From assembly GCA_033002965.1 (NCBI GenBank), contig JAURVB010007465.1:1-64000 (forward strand): 64,000 nt of DNA, written 5' to 3'. A model generated the notes under the pieces. That model was not told the origin of the DNA and ran no database searches. It saw only the letters and a program-made list of their open reading frames with translations. Of the stretch, positions 23,901-36,418 are shown one piece after another; position 1 is the first letter of the stretch, and each line of letters opens with the position of its first letter. A program made the translations under genes and the position numbers. The stretch is from Piper betle (Eukaryota; Streptophyta; Magnoliopsida; Piperales; Piperaceae).

Positions 23901-25825
23901 TTCTACAGAAGAAATCAAGATGAATACCTTGGAGAATTTCACAAGAAAGAACAACAGCATTTCGGATGGTTGCAAAGTGAAAACAATGGGATGCCTTTCT
24001 AGTAACAAATTACTTCGTGATGGTTGGTTTCAGAAGATTTTGTTATTGTTGTATATTTTCATTTAAATAATTACATGAATTTTGAGGTATTTTGCAAAAT
24101 TAAATAAAGATAGTTCATCTGGATAGCTCTGAATGAAAATGACCAATTTCAATATTGGAAGTCATTTTAATTGTCTGTCTTTGGCAAACAGTTCGCTTTC
24201 AGAAGCTGTGTGTTAAGACTTCAGACTTTGGTTTTTGAGTCTTTTCTTTTTTTTTCTTTTTTTCTTTGCTGTTTTTTTGTGTAAAGCTTAATAATTGTAT
24301 ACTGTATTATCTTGTATCTGTGGTAATTCATAGTCATAATGTTTTCCCCGTAAATTGGCCTATATATTAACTTAACTAATATTCTTGTCTGCAGCCACTC
24401 AAATACTGTCTGTTCTTAGAAGACCTGAAACTAATGATATTGTCTATGAAAAGGAACTTGCAGTATATAAAGGTCCATCTGAACATTTGAATGATCAGCT
24501 ACCTAAATCCGGGTGCAAACATTCAGAGAGAAGTATGGAAATGGAATTGAAAGACATGCCTTTTTCCAGTCCTTCTGAGCAGGTTTTCTCATCAAACAAA
24601 ACTTCTTCTGAGGGCGCATTGAGTGCTACTGAATCTCATTTGTGTTTAACGAGGTAGCTGTATGGATTTGGAATCAAGACAAATCCCTAGTCTTAGCTAT
24701 TATTGTCAAAGCTAGAATACTTGTGTTGCCTTATCAAATGCATCCATATATAATTTGTAGGTAAATGTATTGTCAGGTTAAACACAGCTGAAGTTTCCAA
24801 AGAAGAATTGGATGCCAAAGTGGCAGAAAAACATCGTACAGAAATGACCCAATTTAGTCAGCAGATGCAGAATGCAAAGGATTATAATTCCAGTTACTCG
24901 AGAATAGAGGAGGTAGAATGTGCACTGTTACAAAATGCCTCAGACTGCAAGGACTACCGTCCTTGTAAAAACGTTCAAGTTAAGAGCTCTCTTGGAGGTA
25001 CGAGTAATATTAATGATATTGTTGGTGTATATACCTATTTTTATTATCATGCATTTAGGGCTTTAAATATCTTTTGCCAAGCATCTAATGATTGGTATAT
25101 CTTGCAGAATTTGTTGACAGTGGGAGGCAGAGTCTTATGGAATCACTGGTATATCTGAATTTTGTTCAAGGGTTTATACTCTATTTGAGGCACTAGGTGT
25201 TTTTTTCTGAATGATTATTTGTGTGTCGCTTTAATCTTTGTTTGAAAATTACGGCCTGCAGAACTTCATATGCTTTTTTTTTTGAAGTTTGTGGCAGAAA
25301 AAACTGTGAAGGTTGTTGGTTACTGAGTTGGAAATGGAAGATGAACATAATATCTATTTACAGCGTTTTTTTAAAAAAAATCTCCGTGGTCTGGATATGA
25401 AACCTTGCATGCCCAAGTTCTTGGTTCTCGCAATCTCACTAGCCCGAGCTTTGGGTGAAGTGAGATTGCTTCCATTTTCCCTTTGTTTTCTCTCTCAAAC
25501 AAATGGTAGTGAACAGTTTAACAGCTCGGGCATGTGATCAGTGTGTAGCATATTTTGATCGTTATTTGCTCTTTTTTAAACCAGTTAATTTGCTTCTTTA
25601 CATTTTATGCCATGAAAGTGATTGTTGTGTTATCTTTATTTAGCATGTGCTTTATTAAGCAATTAAAACTGACTTTTCAGTTGGTCAAAAATTTCGACTA
25701 AAAGATGCTTTCCTTGTTTTCTGTGCATCGGATTGCAGCCGACAGCAGGTGCACATACCCAAGAAAGAAAAACCAATTCCGAGGAAGAAAATTATGGATT
25801 AGGTAGCTCAAATGAGAAAACTTGA
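20939..25825 (+). CDS. Triple ZGRF1-like (DUF2439) domain protein, 13 exons
   Basis: Exons at about 20939-21043, 21125-21338, 21617-21691, 21828-21934, 22029-22194, 22315-22380, 23161-23258, 23385-23520, 23909-24022, 24395-24653, 24777-24997, 25108-25148 and 25739-25825 join in phase to 563 codons with no interruption. Three ZGRF1-like domains follow one another. Each is split by an intron at the same point: WVVTYTKHKTQKRKVYQDG with LVDIGE; WDVLYTTQITQKAKRYHDG with GRTLAFDTHI; and WHCLYTTQKVQKAKKYHDG with FEMANYLIDIGEP. The C-terminal half is acidic, low-complexity and probably disordered. In animals this domain is the N-terminus of the ZGRF1 helicase, which acts in DNA crosslink repair. Here no helicase follows, so the function is unknown; a nuclear protein-binding role is a guess. 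Domain recognition is firm for the motif, less so for function. Confidence 0.85.
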
Positions 25826-28800
25826 TCGTGGATGATATCCCGACATTTGATCTTGGGTTTTAGATGCCATTCTCCATCTTTGGGCAGAGCAAATGCATCT
25901 GAAGTCATATTGTACCAACTGGGAGGTCTGTTACTCCCAAAAGGCTAGGCTTGGTCAAGAAAATACACCATGGGCAAGTGGTCCCTTAATACCCATACAG
26001 ACGAATACCAGGCCTTCTTGACCAGTGCTTGAGCTGGATGTGACTCATGACTCTTGTCACTTCTCACCAACACCTTGTCTTATCTAGAATGGTGGTAGAC
26101 TGATATTCTAAATACTAGCTTGAAGGCTCTTGATGGGCTTACGCAAACTGGAGTTGGACAGGGCACTGAAGACAGGTGAGTGGCAAGTTTTTCTTTATCA
26201 TATCATTTTCGTTTCTTTGTTCTTTATCGTTATCGTCACTTCACTGTACCTTGTGTTGATTTGCCTTTGAACTCTGCCTACCATACTATTCAAATCAGTG
26301 CCAACGTAATCGAGTGTACCCAATAAATGGAACTCGTTGTTTTCTGTCAACTATAATCGGCAGTGGTCCACGGCTTAATCTAGACAAGATTAACGTCCTA
26401 ATTTGTGTTTCTGGATAAAGAAAGACTTTTAGCCTCTTGAAGTGCACGAAGCATACTTACCCATTTGAAATATTTGCTTGTGGAAATCATTACCCCGCGA
26501 AACTAACATGAATTTTTGCTATCTCCCAGGATTTTGTCATGGTACAATTTGATCTACATGTCTACTTGCCCCTTTAATTAATACTAGGCAATAAGTTGCA
26601 GCACGGCTTATATTTCATATGCATTTTAATTTTATAGATAAATTTTTGTTTAATAATAATAAGATAAATTACAACAATCTAATATCTTGGAAATAGATTC
26701 TAATTAAATTTAAAGATAGATTTTTATAAAGGAATAAACTATAATACTTTTATTTTTTATATTTTGATAGGTTAAATCTCCAATTTTAAATCAGTTCCTA
26801 ATTTATTAATAAAAGTAGATATGTACCACAATAAATCATTTTGTAAGCAGATAATTATGTTTATCTTATGTCACACTTATACTCTTAATACCCACTTTGT
26901 AAAAAAATATTTGCCAGTGGCATGTATCGTAATCGCTGTGAATAAACCTAACAATAAATTAAACTTTCAAACTCACATATAGCCTTAGTGGGATTCTAAT
27001 CAGCTACCAAAGCACTGCCACTTGCAACCTTGCACATCTTTGTTTTTTTGTTCCCTATTTTTCCAAAGCAACGTGTTTGCATCATCATTTTTGGAAAAAT
27101 AAAATAAAATCATACATCATCTCACTTTTGTCCGCTCCCTCAAAAAATAACAACAAAAACCCAAAACAAGAAAAGCAGTCCACAAGCGAAGGGAACAGGT
27201 GGCAAACCTTATACTCATATACTAATTAAATCTTGCAATGCTTTATAATTTATTATTATTATTATTATATTATAAATGATCGTTCAACTCATTGCAACTG
27301 TTTGTTAAGTCTCTCTTCATTATAAACATTAAGAAATCATCATGATTTGCGTTAAAAAAATAAAAAAATAAAGTTAAAGATTTTCAAGACCATCTCCACT
27401 TGCAAGGCGAGAATCACCTCACTAAACATTTGACGCAATACTATATTGGGTCTTATAATTAATCTATTTTTAAAAAAATTAGAATTTTCATTTATTAAAT
27501 TCATTTCTTTTAACCCATACGGCACCCGCCAGTCTATAATCCCTTCTAACACTTGTCACAGCGGTCATATATCATCTCTCGTAGTATTACCATAGCGTAA
27601 ACTAAATCATTATACTAATAGTATCTTAATAAGCATTAACGAGAATCAAAGGTCGAAAAACACTGCTTACAAGGCATGAACCAAATCTAATACTTCTCTT
27701 AATGAGAAGTCTGTCCTTAATCAGCTACAGTATTTTGCAGCGAGGTAAATTACTATAAATTGGTTGCACATAAAAGTATTGATATTAATAAAGACCCTCC
27801 TCTCATTAGATCTTATTCTTAGCTCCGAGAGTTTGGTGGACTTGGGGTGGGCGCCTGGAGGCAGGGCAGGTGCGGGGGAGGCAGTGCGGCAATCGGCAGC
27901 CGCGATGGGTGGGCAAGGGCAATGGGACGAGGGGTGAGGAGGATTTTTTGTTGTCTTTTCATTGAATCTGAGCTGTCTGATTATAAGAATGACTTAAATT
28001 AGAATTTCAGGCAGGAAAATCTTTTTGCCTTAGTAGCGTACAATGTTACATATATATATATATATACCAGCAATTATATTTTTATTTTCACGTGATTGCT
28101 AATGGTTAGGAGTGCGTTTAAAATGTGGACGTACGTAAACAGTTTTGTGTGGACAACATGGCGTATCGCCTCTTGAACACGTGACGAATTCAGGCCCACC
28201 ACTTGGCCAGTTTTGTGACCCATCCGGCTCATAAATGGGTCCCACGATGCTCTCTTAAAAAACATCTTTTCATCTCTCCTTCCAAGCTTTTCCTTCCCAG
28301 GTGAGTTCACAAACAGAAAGAGACAGTAAAAGGTAATTGTAAACACTTCAATTCAGGGTTAGATTGAATGTAAATAAATTTCTCTAACCTATGATTAGCT
28401 TATACAATTCATTCATGTTTTTCTTGAACAAAAAGTATATAAAACTTGTATCATAATTATTGGGGTTGAATATACACATCATCGTAATAAGTAACTAACA
28501 GCCTTCAGTCATATCTATTGGCTTTATGAAAAAAAACCCATCATGAATAAACAAAAAGAAATATATTATAAACTGGTAAATCAAGACATGACTGAATGAT
28601 AGTATAATTTTGCATTAGAAATTTGGATAAGTAAATAATTATAATAAAAGTGATTATTTTTTTCATATTTAACATGTAACAAATGATTTTTCTTCCAATA
28701 TATTAAATTTTTTATGTGTACATCCTTGGAATGTCATTTGGTCAAAATATATGTTAACAAAAAAATGCATTTGTTTTGTCCACGTCAACAAATTTACTCT

Positions 28801-29480
28801 TATTATTAAAAGTAGAACTCAATATTAATCCGTGATTAAAATTTTGAGATTTATTCGATCAAAATTCAACAAAAATTAAAAAATAATAAATCAAATAATT
28901 ATAGCATACCTTCTGTCAATTAAGTTGTATTTTTTAAATAAGAGTTGATCAAAATTTATATATAATATGCTAAATTATTATAGTATATTTACTCTTACTA
29001 ACATAAGAATAACTCAATACTATTCTATAATTAAAAGTAGTAGATTTGACCATCTAAATTCAACAAAAAATAAAAATAACAATAAGTCAAATTATTATAG
29101 AGTATATTTTTTTAATTAAAACCTATATTTTAATAAGAGTCAATTAAAATTTATATTTAATATATTAAATTAGGATAAAATATTTTATTATTTATGAATT
29201 TACTTATAAAATTAAAATTTATATGTAATAAATTAAAATTTATATGTAATATAAGTCGTGCAGACGCAACATCTTGCCTTAGTATTTTCTAAACCAAGTA
29301 GATGATTGATAATTTTCGCTTTGATTAGATAATTAGTGATGTTTTTTTTCCGAGTAGAAAAAAGTGTAACAAATTATCTCCGAGTTTAGGACTAATTAGG
29401 TATAAATTAGAAAGCATGTCTAGAAAAGTAAAAATGATAGAACAACTCATTGTTTTTATTAATTAAAAAAAAAAGGTTAG
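25826..29480. other. 3.6-kb intergenic, no gene
   Basis: 25826-26200 is the likely 3' untranslated region of the ZGRF1-like gene. Beyond it the DNA is AT-rich, with a TTA tract (27246-27275), a short G-rich patch (27835-27950) and a TA microsatellite (28051-28066). A segment at 28270-28310 (cttcccaggtgagttc) looks like a splice donor of a non-coding exon, but no coding sequence goes with it. A diverged tandem duplication is listed separately. Confidence 0.5.
28793..29165. repeat. Diverged ~194-bp tandem duplication
   Basis: The segment starting 'atttactcttattattaaaag' near 28793 recurs from about 28987 as 'atttactcttactaacataag'. Both copies contain acucaatatt-like, attcaacaaaaa and caaattattatag blocks in the same order. 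It is AT-rich and non-coding. Confidence 0.6.
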
Positions 29481-29489
29481 GAGAAAGAA

Positions 29490-29683
29490 AATGATATTAA
29501 TTGGTGGGAAGAGCAAACGAGCAATCCCAACCCAAATCCTCCCAAGATCGTCAATGGCCGCCCTTCGGCAATCCACGGCGACGATCTCAGTCGGTTAGGC
29601 CGCATATTCCTCCCCGAGGAAGCTGGTGGATGGTCTTCTCGTCTCGCCTCGTCTTCCCTGTGCAGAAAGATCCAACTTTTACC
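29490..29683 (+). other. Probable non-coding first exon of the tail-anchored protein gene
   Basis: GC-richer than its surroundings, ends in a good donor (accag|gtttgg), and is followed by a T-rich ~1.1-kb intron that closes with ctgcag at about 30788. It holds no convincing start codon linked to the main frame. Confidence 0.5.
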
Positions 29684-30805
29684 AGGTTTGGGCATACCCT
29701 TCCCATATTCGGCTTCGGCGCCAATTTTCAGAATTCGAAGTGGTGATTCTGTGCTCTAAATTGTCTGACCTCATGCTCCTTTGTGTGGTTTGAATGAGTT
29801 TGGGGTTGCTGGGTTTGAGTTGATTGTCGTGGGTGGGTTTGTGGAGGAGATGGCGTAGTTTTATGGTTGAATTGTGACGACATTTTTTCTTTTGCTATGA
29901 ATGGTGTTGTTGGTCTGATAATCTTATTTTGTTGGGCTATTCATTTTGGTTTTATGGTTTGATTTGTTGAGTTTGTTGTGTGAATTGTTGTTGTGGAAGT
30001 ATTTTCTTGCTGTTACATTATATTTTGGTGGTGTCTCTGAATTGTTTTCACTTGTTCTTGAGAGTTGAAAGGTTTTGTGATGCTTTTTTTCGTGTGTAAT
30101 ATTGGGAGTGATTTGGTCCTGCTTCCCAATGAATATTATAGTCTTGGATTTGATGAGATTTGGACGCTTTTTTGCAATTTTGTCTTTTCAAGTTTTAAAA
30201 GGTTTTAGTTTGGGGTTGATCCATCAAATACTAGCTTTTCGCCTTGGTGAGGATTCCTGCCACCGTCTTTCCTTTTATAGATAAGCTACTTTGAGTGTGC
30301 TCTTTGTTTATCTGGAAGGAAGCTTAAATTAGTGTAGAGAAGAGGGGATTTTAGGTAAATATTTGTGTTGCACTGATCATCGTGCTTGGACTGTTAATTT
30401 CCTGTGGGATTTCACTTAAATGTGAATCGAGAGGATGTCCGTTGTTTCCAGATTGATCTCATCATGAATACGATTGCAGGAAGGAATGTAATTTTAGATC
30501 TCTGGTTTCTCACTGCAGGGTATATGATGTATATGGATTATCGCAGGCGTATTAAGTTGAGCTGAGTGTCTTAAGTACAACTGTAGGTGTCACGATTACA
30601 AAATTACGGTGATGAATTTTTGGAGGGCATGATATTATCTTTAAGTTTCGTTGATCCTTGGTTAATATATGGGATTTTTACTATATGGCTGCCCCTTCAT
30701 CTTGCTTTATTGCGACAGCAATTTTAATATCTCATCTCTGTGCTTACACATCTGACCTTATAAGCCTGTAACTTATGTTTTACTGCAGTGAGTGAACAAT
30801 AGTGA

Positions 30806-32666
30806 ATGCTGATGGCAGCAGCTGAAGCTAGGGCTGCATGGCAACGTACAGCAAATAGGTATTTCGTTCAGGAGGATGCTAAAAGAGCTCCAAAGCTAGC
30901 TTATTGCTCATCTTCCTCATCAAATACGTCATCCAATGGAGAGAGTCCAGTGGGGCCTGATCATTCAAACTCGAGGACTATGCCACTCAACTGGAATCCG
31001 GCAAGCCCAAATCTTCCACCTGATACAACCTGGTGGCTTCAACTGCAGCCTAATTATGCATGCCCTAAGGATTACATGCATGAAAAGCTAAGTGCCTTGG
31101 ACTCCAAGCTTGACAGCAGCAAAGAAGGGGAAAAATTGCCAAATTCCAACATCAATAAAGATCCATTATTGAGCCAACACTCTTTGAGTGATCTTAAGGA
31201 AATAGCATTTGCTACATGTGCAAAGCATGAACTAGATACAGGAGGACTTGCGTCCTTGAAGGCTTCGAGTAATAACTTTCAGCCAAAAAACAAGGATGAC
31301 CTTTGCAACTTACACAAAGAGAAAGATTTGGTGGATTGGAAGCCTTCAGATCTTGACTTTGTCAAGAAATCCGAACAGAAACTTACTGATATGGAAACTT
31401 CATGGCTGGAAAATGAGAAAGCTGGGCCATGGTGGCGAACAACTGATAGAAGTGAGCTAGCTTCACTAGTGGCGCAGAAGTCCCTCGAACCTATTTGGAA
31501 CTGTGATCTGCCACAACCTCGGAGAATAAATAGAGTTCAGAGTATGATTGGTGATATTGAGAGTCTTGAGGGAGACAGGTTTTTTCCATTGGTTTTAGAT
31601 CAGAAGGTTGATAGTGAGTTAGTGGCTGCAGTTGGTTATTTGCAGCAGGAGCTTGTGCACAGAAATGATGATATGGGCAATTTGTTAGCTGGTGAAGCAA
31701 ACAATTTACACTCTGATTTAGACAATTTAAGCAGGTAAAGACTAGACGAAAATTTTTGTTATCATTTTTGAAGTAATTATTGTCTGTTTGGATCAATGAG
31801 AAGGCTGCTATATGTAGTGGCTGCATTGGATGGATAGTAAAAAAATATTTGATGGAAGGCTGTTGTCATTCAGCCCAAAGGTTGGCTCCATTCAGTTGCA
31901 TGTGAATGCATTTGAATGAGAAAATTTTCTTCTCTAGACTCCGTCCTCTAATTTATATAGTCTCTATTGAAAGCTTTTTTGTGAAAGAGAATTACAGTTC
32001 TGCTACGAACTGTTTCTGTATTATTTGAATTCTGACCTACTTTTTAGTTGAAACTGTTTAGCTCTTTTTACCAATTGAATTTCTTTATAATTTTTATGTT
32101 GTACTTTTAGTTGGAATGAGGTGTAATAAGTTGCTTCTTTGCAAAACTAATTCTAATTTTTACAATTTGCTGGCAGTGACAGAGCTAACAGTTGTAGCGG
32201 TGGAGAAGGAAATGATTTTAGTGAAAATAGACTGTTATCAGGGAATGAACCAAGTAAAGCTCAATTGCTCGAAGCACTTAGGCACTCTCAAACTAGAGCT
32301 CGAGAAGCTGAAAAGGCAGCACAGCAGGCATACACGGAAAAGGAGCACATTGTGAAGCTCTTCTTTCGACAGGCATCTCAGTTATTTGCTTATAAACAAT
32401 GGATCCAGCTCCTGCAGCTGGAAAGTCTTATTCTCCAGCTCAAGTCAAAAGAGAGTCAGCTTACAAAGCTATTTCCTGTGTTACCATGGATGCCATTGAA
32501 GGTAAAACAACTGAGAAAAGCAGGACGTAGGGCAGTCAAGAGTAAAGGGGCCTCAAAGGGGCATGACATTGGCAAGTATGCTGTTGCTTTTGCACTGGGA
32601 TTGGGCCTTGCCGGTGCTGGTTTACTTTTAGGTTGGACAATGGGGTGGTTGCTTCCGGCTTTTTGA
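30806..32666 (+). CDS. Plant coiled-coil protein with C-terminal membrane anchor
   Basis: Two coding exons, 30806-31734 and 32177-32666, give 472 residues. The start ATG at 30806 lies 17 nt after a leader-intron acceptor (ctgcag); a non-coding first exon probably ends near 29683 (accag|gtttgg). Visible parts are an N-terminal AAAEARAAWQRTANRYFVQE motif, a tryptophan-rich DTTWWLQLQPNY segment near residue 70, an acidic middle, and GPWWRTTDRSELASLV. A coiled coil (SKAQLLEALRHSQTRAREAE onward) follows, then a basic stretch, and a last hydrophobic segment (YAVAFALGLGLAGAGLLLGW) ending five to ten residues before the stop, which is a tail-anchor arrangement. I recognise this as a plant-specific uncharacterised family; no function is known to me. 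Confidence 0.85.
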
Positions 32667-33470
32667 GTCTGGCTTTATTCAAATCTCTGCAGCTCGTTGA
32701 GTGTCATTGAGGTGCATAAGAATGTGAATCAGATGTGTGGATTGTTGTAATTATGTTTGTTTGTTAGCACTTGTTTGCTAGATGCTGTAAATTATGTATA
32801 TATGCTTAGTTACTTTTTCAGTGTAATTCTCCGAGTTGTAAGTACAGGTTTGATCCTCAGCCATTTCTGAGTGTGATGGGCTGTATATCGCAAGCGCCCT
32901 TCCGCAACACCACCTCTTGTCACATTCTTGTGGGCTAAGTAAGAAGGTGGTGGAATTGGCGTATTTTTTTCTGCAAAGCAAAGTTTATTCCAGAACACGC
33001 GGAAAGATGGTTTGACTTGGAAAGCTGGATTGAAGTTTCAGAAGCCCGGAGTGAGAGGAAGATTAGAAAGCAGTGCGAAGGTAACTTGTTCTCGAATATA
33101 GCTTTTATTCTTTGAAGTGTATATGATATGTAATGATGTAATTGTTACTCCATCTGAGATTGTAGCATTACAGACATGTAATGAAGTAGTTAGTACACAA
33201 TTTATTGTGTCAGATTATTACCTGCTATAGGAATGTACTAAACATTACTTCGTATAGTACTTGCTCGTAATCTATTGATTCCATGATACTAAATGTGCAT
33301 TAGCATAAACTAAGTACTTCGTGTGTCAGTGCAATCTTTAATTCATCTTTTTAGTACTGTAAACATATTCGGGGTACACTAGAGCAAATCACATTTAGGT
33401 AAAGACTAGAACAGCGAAAAAATGGGCACCAAGTTATAGAAGTACGGGATCATTCTTTGGTAAATTATCT
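32667..33470. other. Convergent intergenic region
   Basis: It lies between the stop of the plus-strand coiled-coil gene and the stop of the minus-strand ABIL gene, and should hold both 3' untranslated regions. No coding signal. Confidence 0.5.
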
Positions 33471-35578
33471 CTACTGTTCATCTAAGTAACCATGCACAAC
33501 TGGATCATTCCTTGGTTTGCTTCTGCTTAGCAAGGCCTTGAGAAATCGTTTGCTCTTGCTCGAAATCTGATTATAATCTTTGCTTACTCTCCTTTCGCCC
33601 TGAACCCGCATTGATACAGATTTCCGAAGGTCCTACACATCAGGTCAGAGATAAGTTTTAACATGGGCATTATTGGCTAATTGAACTAATGATCACTTGA
33701 TATCTATCTGGTGTACCATTTTGATCTGGTTAAAATGCTAGGAAGAAGTCGATCTGGTTAAGAGTGAAGATCGATTTGGGAAGACAAGTTTTTTCTCTGT
33801 TTTGGAAGTAGAGCTTTGGCATCAGTATATTGTTTGTGATGAATAAGAAAAAAAGATGTCTGGATGATATTTTTCATGCGAAAGAAATACCTGCAAAGAC
33901 AAAAGCTCCAGGTGAGGGAGCGGGTGATGGAGCAAAGGTTCTCCTATAGAGAAAAAATAGCATTACAGATTGATAGAATGCTCAAAACGGTTCCTTGTCT
34001 CAAGTATGGCTCAATTATACGAAAGAAGCAATGGAGAATTGTATTACTTGATTGAAGATAAAGGTGTCTTCTCTTTTGATTGTTGCCAGGATTGCTGCAC
34101 CAGAGAAAACATTGCATTGTTGGATCATTAATAGAGGATTAACTCTGCTGTGAACATCAAATAATCCAAGAAAGAAAAGTTGATTAAATCAGCGAAAACT
34201 TAGACAAATTGGGTAGGCTCTAAATTTATTGACAACTATTGAATTAGGCGCCCAAATTTAGATCAAAATCGAAATTAGGGCTAATCACTCTTGGATAGGT
34301 TGGTACCGCTTGTCAATGTAAGACTAAACTAAAACTATTCTCATTCAATAATTTTTATTCATTGATTCCTTGAAGCAAAGTACAACTTTACATATGGAGA
34401 TTAAGACTTAAACTTTCATAAGGGCATTGAATATGAAGGAGACCCCTAATATAGCCTGCCCAACAAAGCACACACATAAATGGCTAGCCAATAGAACTTA
34501 AAAAACACCTAATAGAATCAAATAGAAAATATAGAAACAAAAGGAAGATTATGAATGAGACACCATCAAAGAAGAGAAGATAGTTAGCAAATGTTACCAG
34601 TGCGAAGAACATGCCAATCGTTTTCTTCTTCTTGGACAAAGTCCTGATGTTAACAGCTGCTTGTCCACAACCATTCAAGGATCTTCCAACTGAGCAAGAA
34701 AACATTTGGACCCAAAAAGTTGAGCCGCAAGATATATACAATTGGGAAGAAGAGTTACTTGCAAAAGATTAAATTAGTGGTGCAGTGCCTGGTAATGTAT
34801 ATCTCTTGTTGTGCTTTGGACTTGGGATCTTGAGAGACTGTTGTGCAATACCCTCCTTGTCTATATAAGCTTGGCATGTTTGGAGTCTCTAAAAACAACC
34901 AAACCAAAAGCCTTTAAATAGAAGACATGGTTGTATTACCTGCTCAATGTTGGAGACCTGTAATCTGGTATCTGATATTTCATCCACCTTCTCATCTATA
35001 AGACAATTTACTCTGTCTGTCAAAGAACCCAGATGACCAATGGTGCTTGCCAAAACTTGGACTGCATAATCTTTCAATGTCTTCACCACTCTGTACATAG
35101 AACATACACAAGTCTAACAATAAAGAACACATAACGTAAAGAAAAACAAAAGATTAAGGAAAAGTGAGAGGATTATCAATAGGAGTTGAGAGCTTCTGGT
35201 GTGGCTAATTACATCGGTCTTTTATCACCTTTAGTGTAAGCCAGTTCAAAATGCTCAGCAGCAGAATACCATTGCACCTCGAGTTCCTTCAAACCCTGTA
35301 GTGCAGATGCAGTTGGAATGCTTTCAGATACTCTTTTGTAGTTCATAACAAATTTCCAACAATGTATATAGTAATTGTTATGACAATATGAGTAGAAATT
35401 CCCAGTTCTTAAAAGCTCAGAAATGGGTGTGAGCATTGACAAAGACACAACTAGACTAACAAATAAAATTTTCAGTCATAAAACACAAAAGAGAGGACAA
35501 CTTGAGGCTATCCGAGAAGAACTCATTGTTTGTGGATGCTTCTTCATTAAATAAGGAAGAAGCCATGAACTTTACCAT
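33471..35578 (-). CDS. ABIL: ABIL (Abl-interactor-like) SCAR/WAVE subunit, possibly broken
   Basis: ABIL proteins are the plant Abi subunits of the SCAR/WAVE complex that activates ARP2/3 actin nucleation. Minus-strand exon blocks in order: 35501-35578 (start; ends FFSDSLK), 35229-35295 (GLKELEVQWYSAAEHFELAY), 34940-35088 (VVKTLKDYAVQVLASTIGHL, LIDEKVDEISDTRLQVSNIE), 34769-34888 (RLQTCQAYIDKEGIAQQSL, KRYTLPG), 34048-34094 (SWQQSKEK), 33891-33943 (APSPAPSPG), 33738-33813 (LLPK, NRSSLLTRS) and 33471-33632 (RKSVSM, KSKRFLKALLSRSKP, YLDEQ stop). Oddities: the first intron's only in-phase donor is TT rather than GT; the TLPG exon runs into a stop at 34769-34771 with no donor before it; the LLPK exon changes frame at a short A run and ends in a stop. 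It either makes a 137-residue short form or is decaying or mis-sequenced. Confidence 0.75.
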
Positions 35579-36418
35579 GAAAAATATCTGAAACAAAGAA
35601 AACTTGTTTTCTCCGAAGCAGCTAATTAAAACTACATGCTTTCCATCGCAAGCTGTTTACATATGTCGTCGACAATATGCAATACAAAAGAGTATGAATA
35701 CAAGACAACAAACTCTGTAACTACAATTTCCACTGGCAAGCACGTGAAGCGAGCAGCCATTTTGTTTTAATTTGTCGACCTGTTGCAACTCCACAAACCA
35801 CATAAATCAGAAGTGGTGAAGGAAGAGATTAGAAAAGGAACCCAGAAGAGAACAAAGAAGTAGCAACAGCACACTTCCTCCACACTACCTAACAACCAAG
35901 TTATTTACCACCCACCAATCTTTAGTTCTCATATGCATTTCATACGTATGATACAGAGAAAGGAACCAGATAACGACCACACAGTACCGATTGGTACAGA
36001 GAAATGGATTTTTTGACTTTTTATCTTTTGATTTCTGAGTTAATACTCTTCCTACCTTGTTGGAATCATTTCAGAGGACTCTGTAAATCCTGGGGGACAA
36101 ATTTCAGTTTCTAATTAAGCTTGCAATTTATGCAGTACACTTAGATGATAAAATTTATTTGCTGCACATTAATTTGCATGTATATGTTAAAACATTTTTG
36201 TTCTTCATTTCAGATAAAAATGGTTTTTAGTTTCAGAAAAACTCTTGTTTTTTTATTCAAACAATCTCCTGTAAAACATCATCCGCAGCTGTAAATTAAT
36301 GTGAGGGAATAGAAATTTGAGAATGATGGCTTCCACAATTACTAAAACAGATGAATTAACAGTGTCATCTCAGTGTAATCATGCAACCATCGTTTTATTT
36401 ATAGTGTACAAATTACAA
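35579..36418. promoter_or_regulatory. ABIL upstream / coiled-coil gene 3' region
   Basis: AT-rich DNA between the ABIL start and the 3' end of the next minus-strand gene. It should contain the ABIL promoter and the other gene's terminator, but I see no identifiable element. Confidence 0.35.

Noticed and set aside
25313..25537. Frame of 74 codons in the last intron of the ZGRF1-like gene
   Set aside because: It is not in phase with the flanking exons, which join without it, and it covers the small hairpin.
33864..34055. Plus-strand frame of 63 codons
   Set aside because: The opposite strand carries ABIL exons here; the frame is a shadow.
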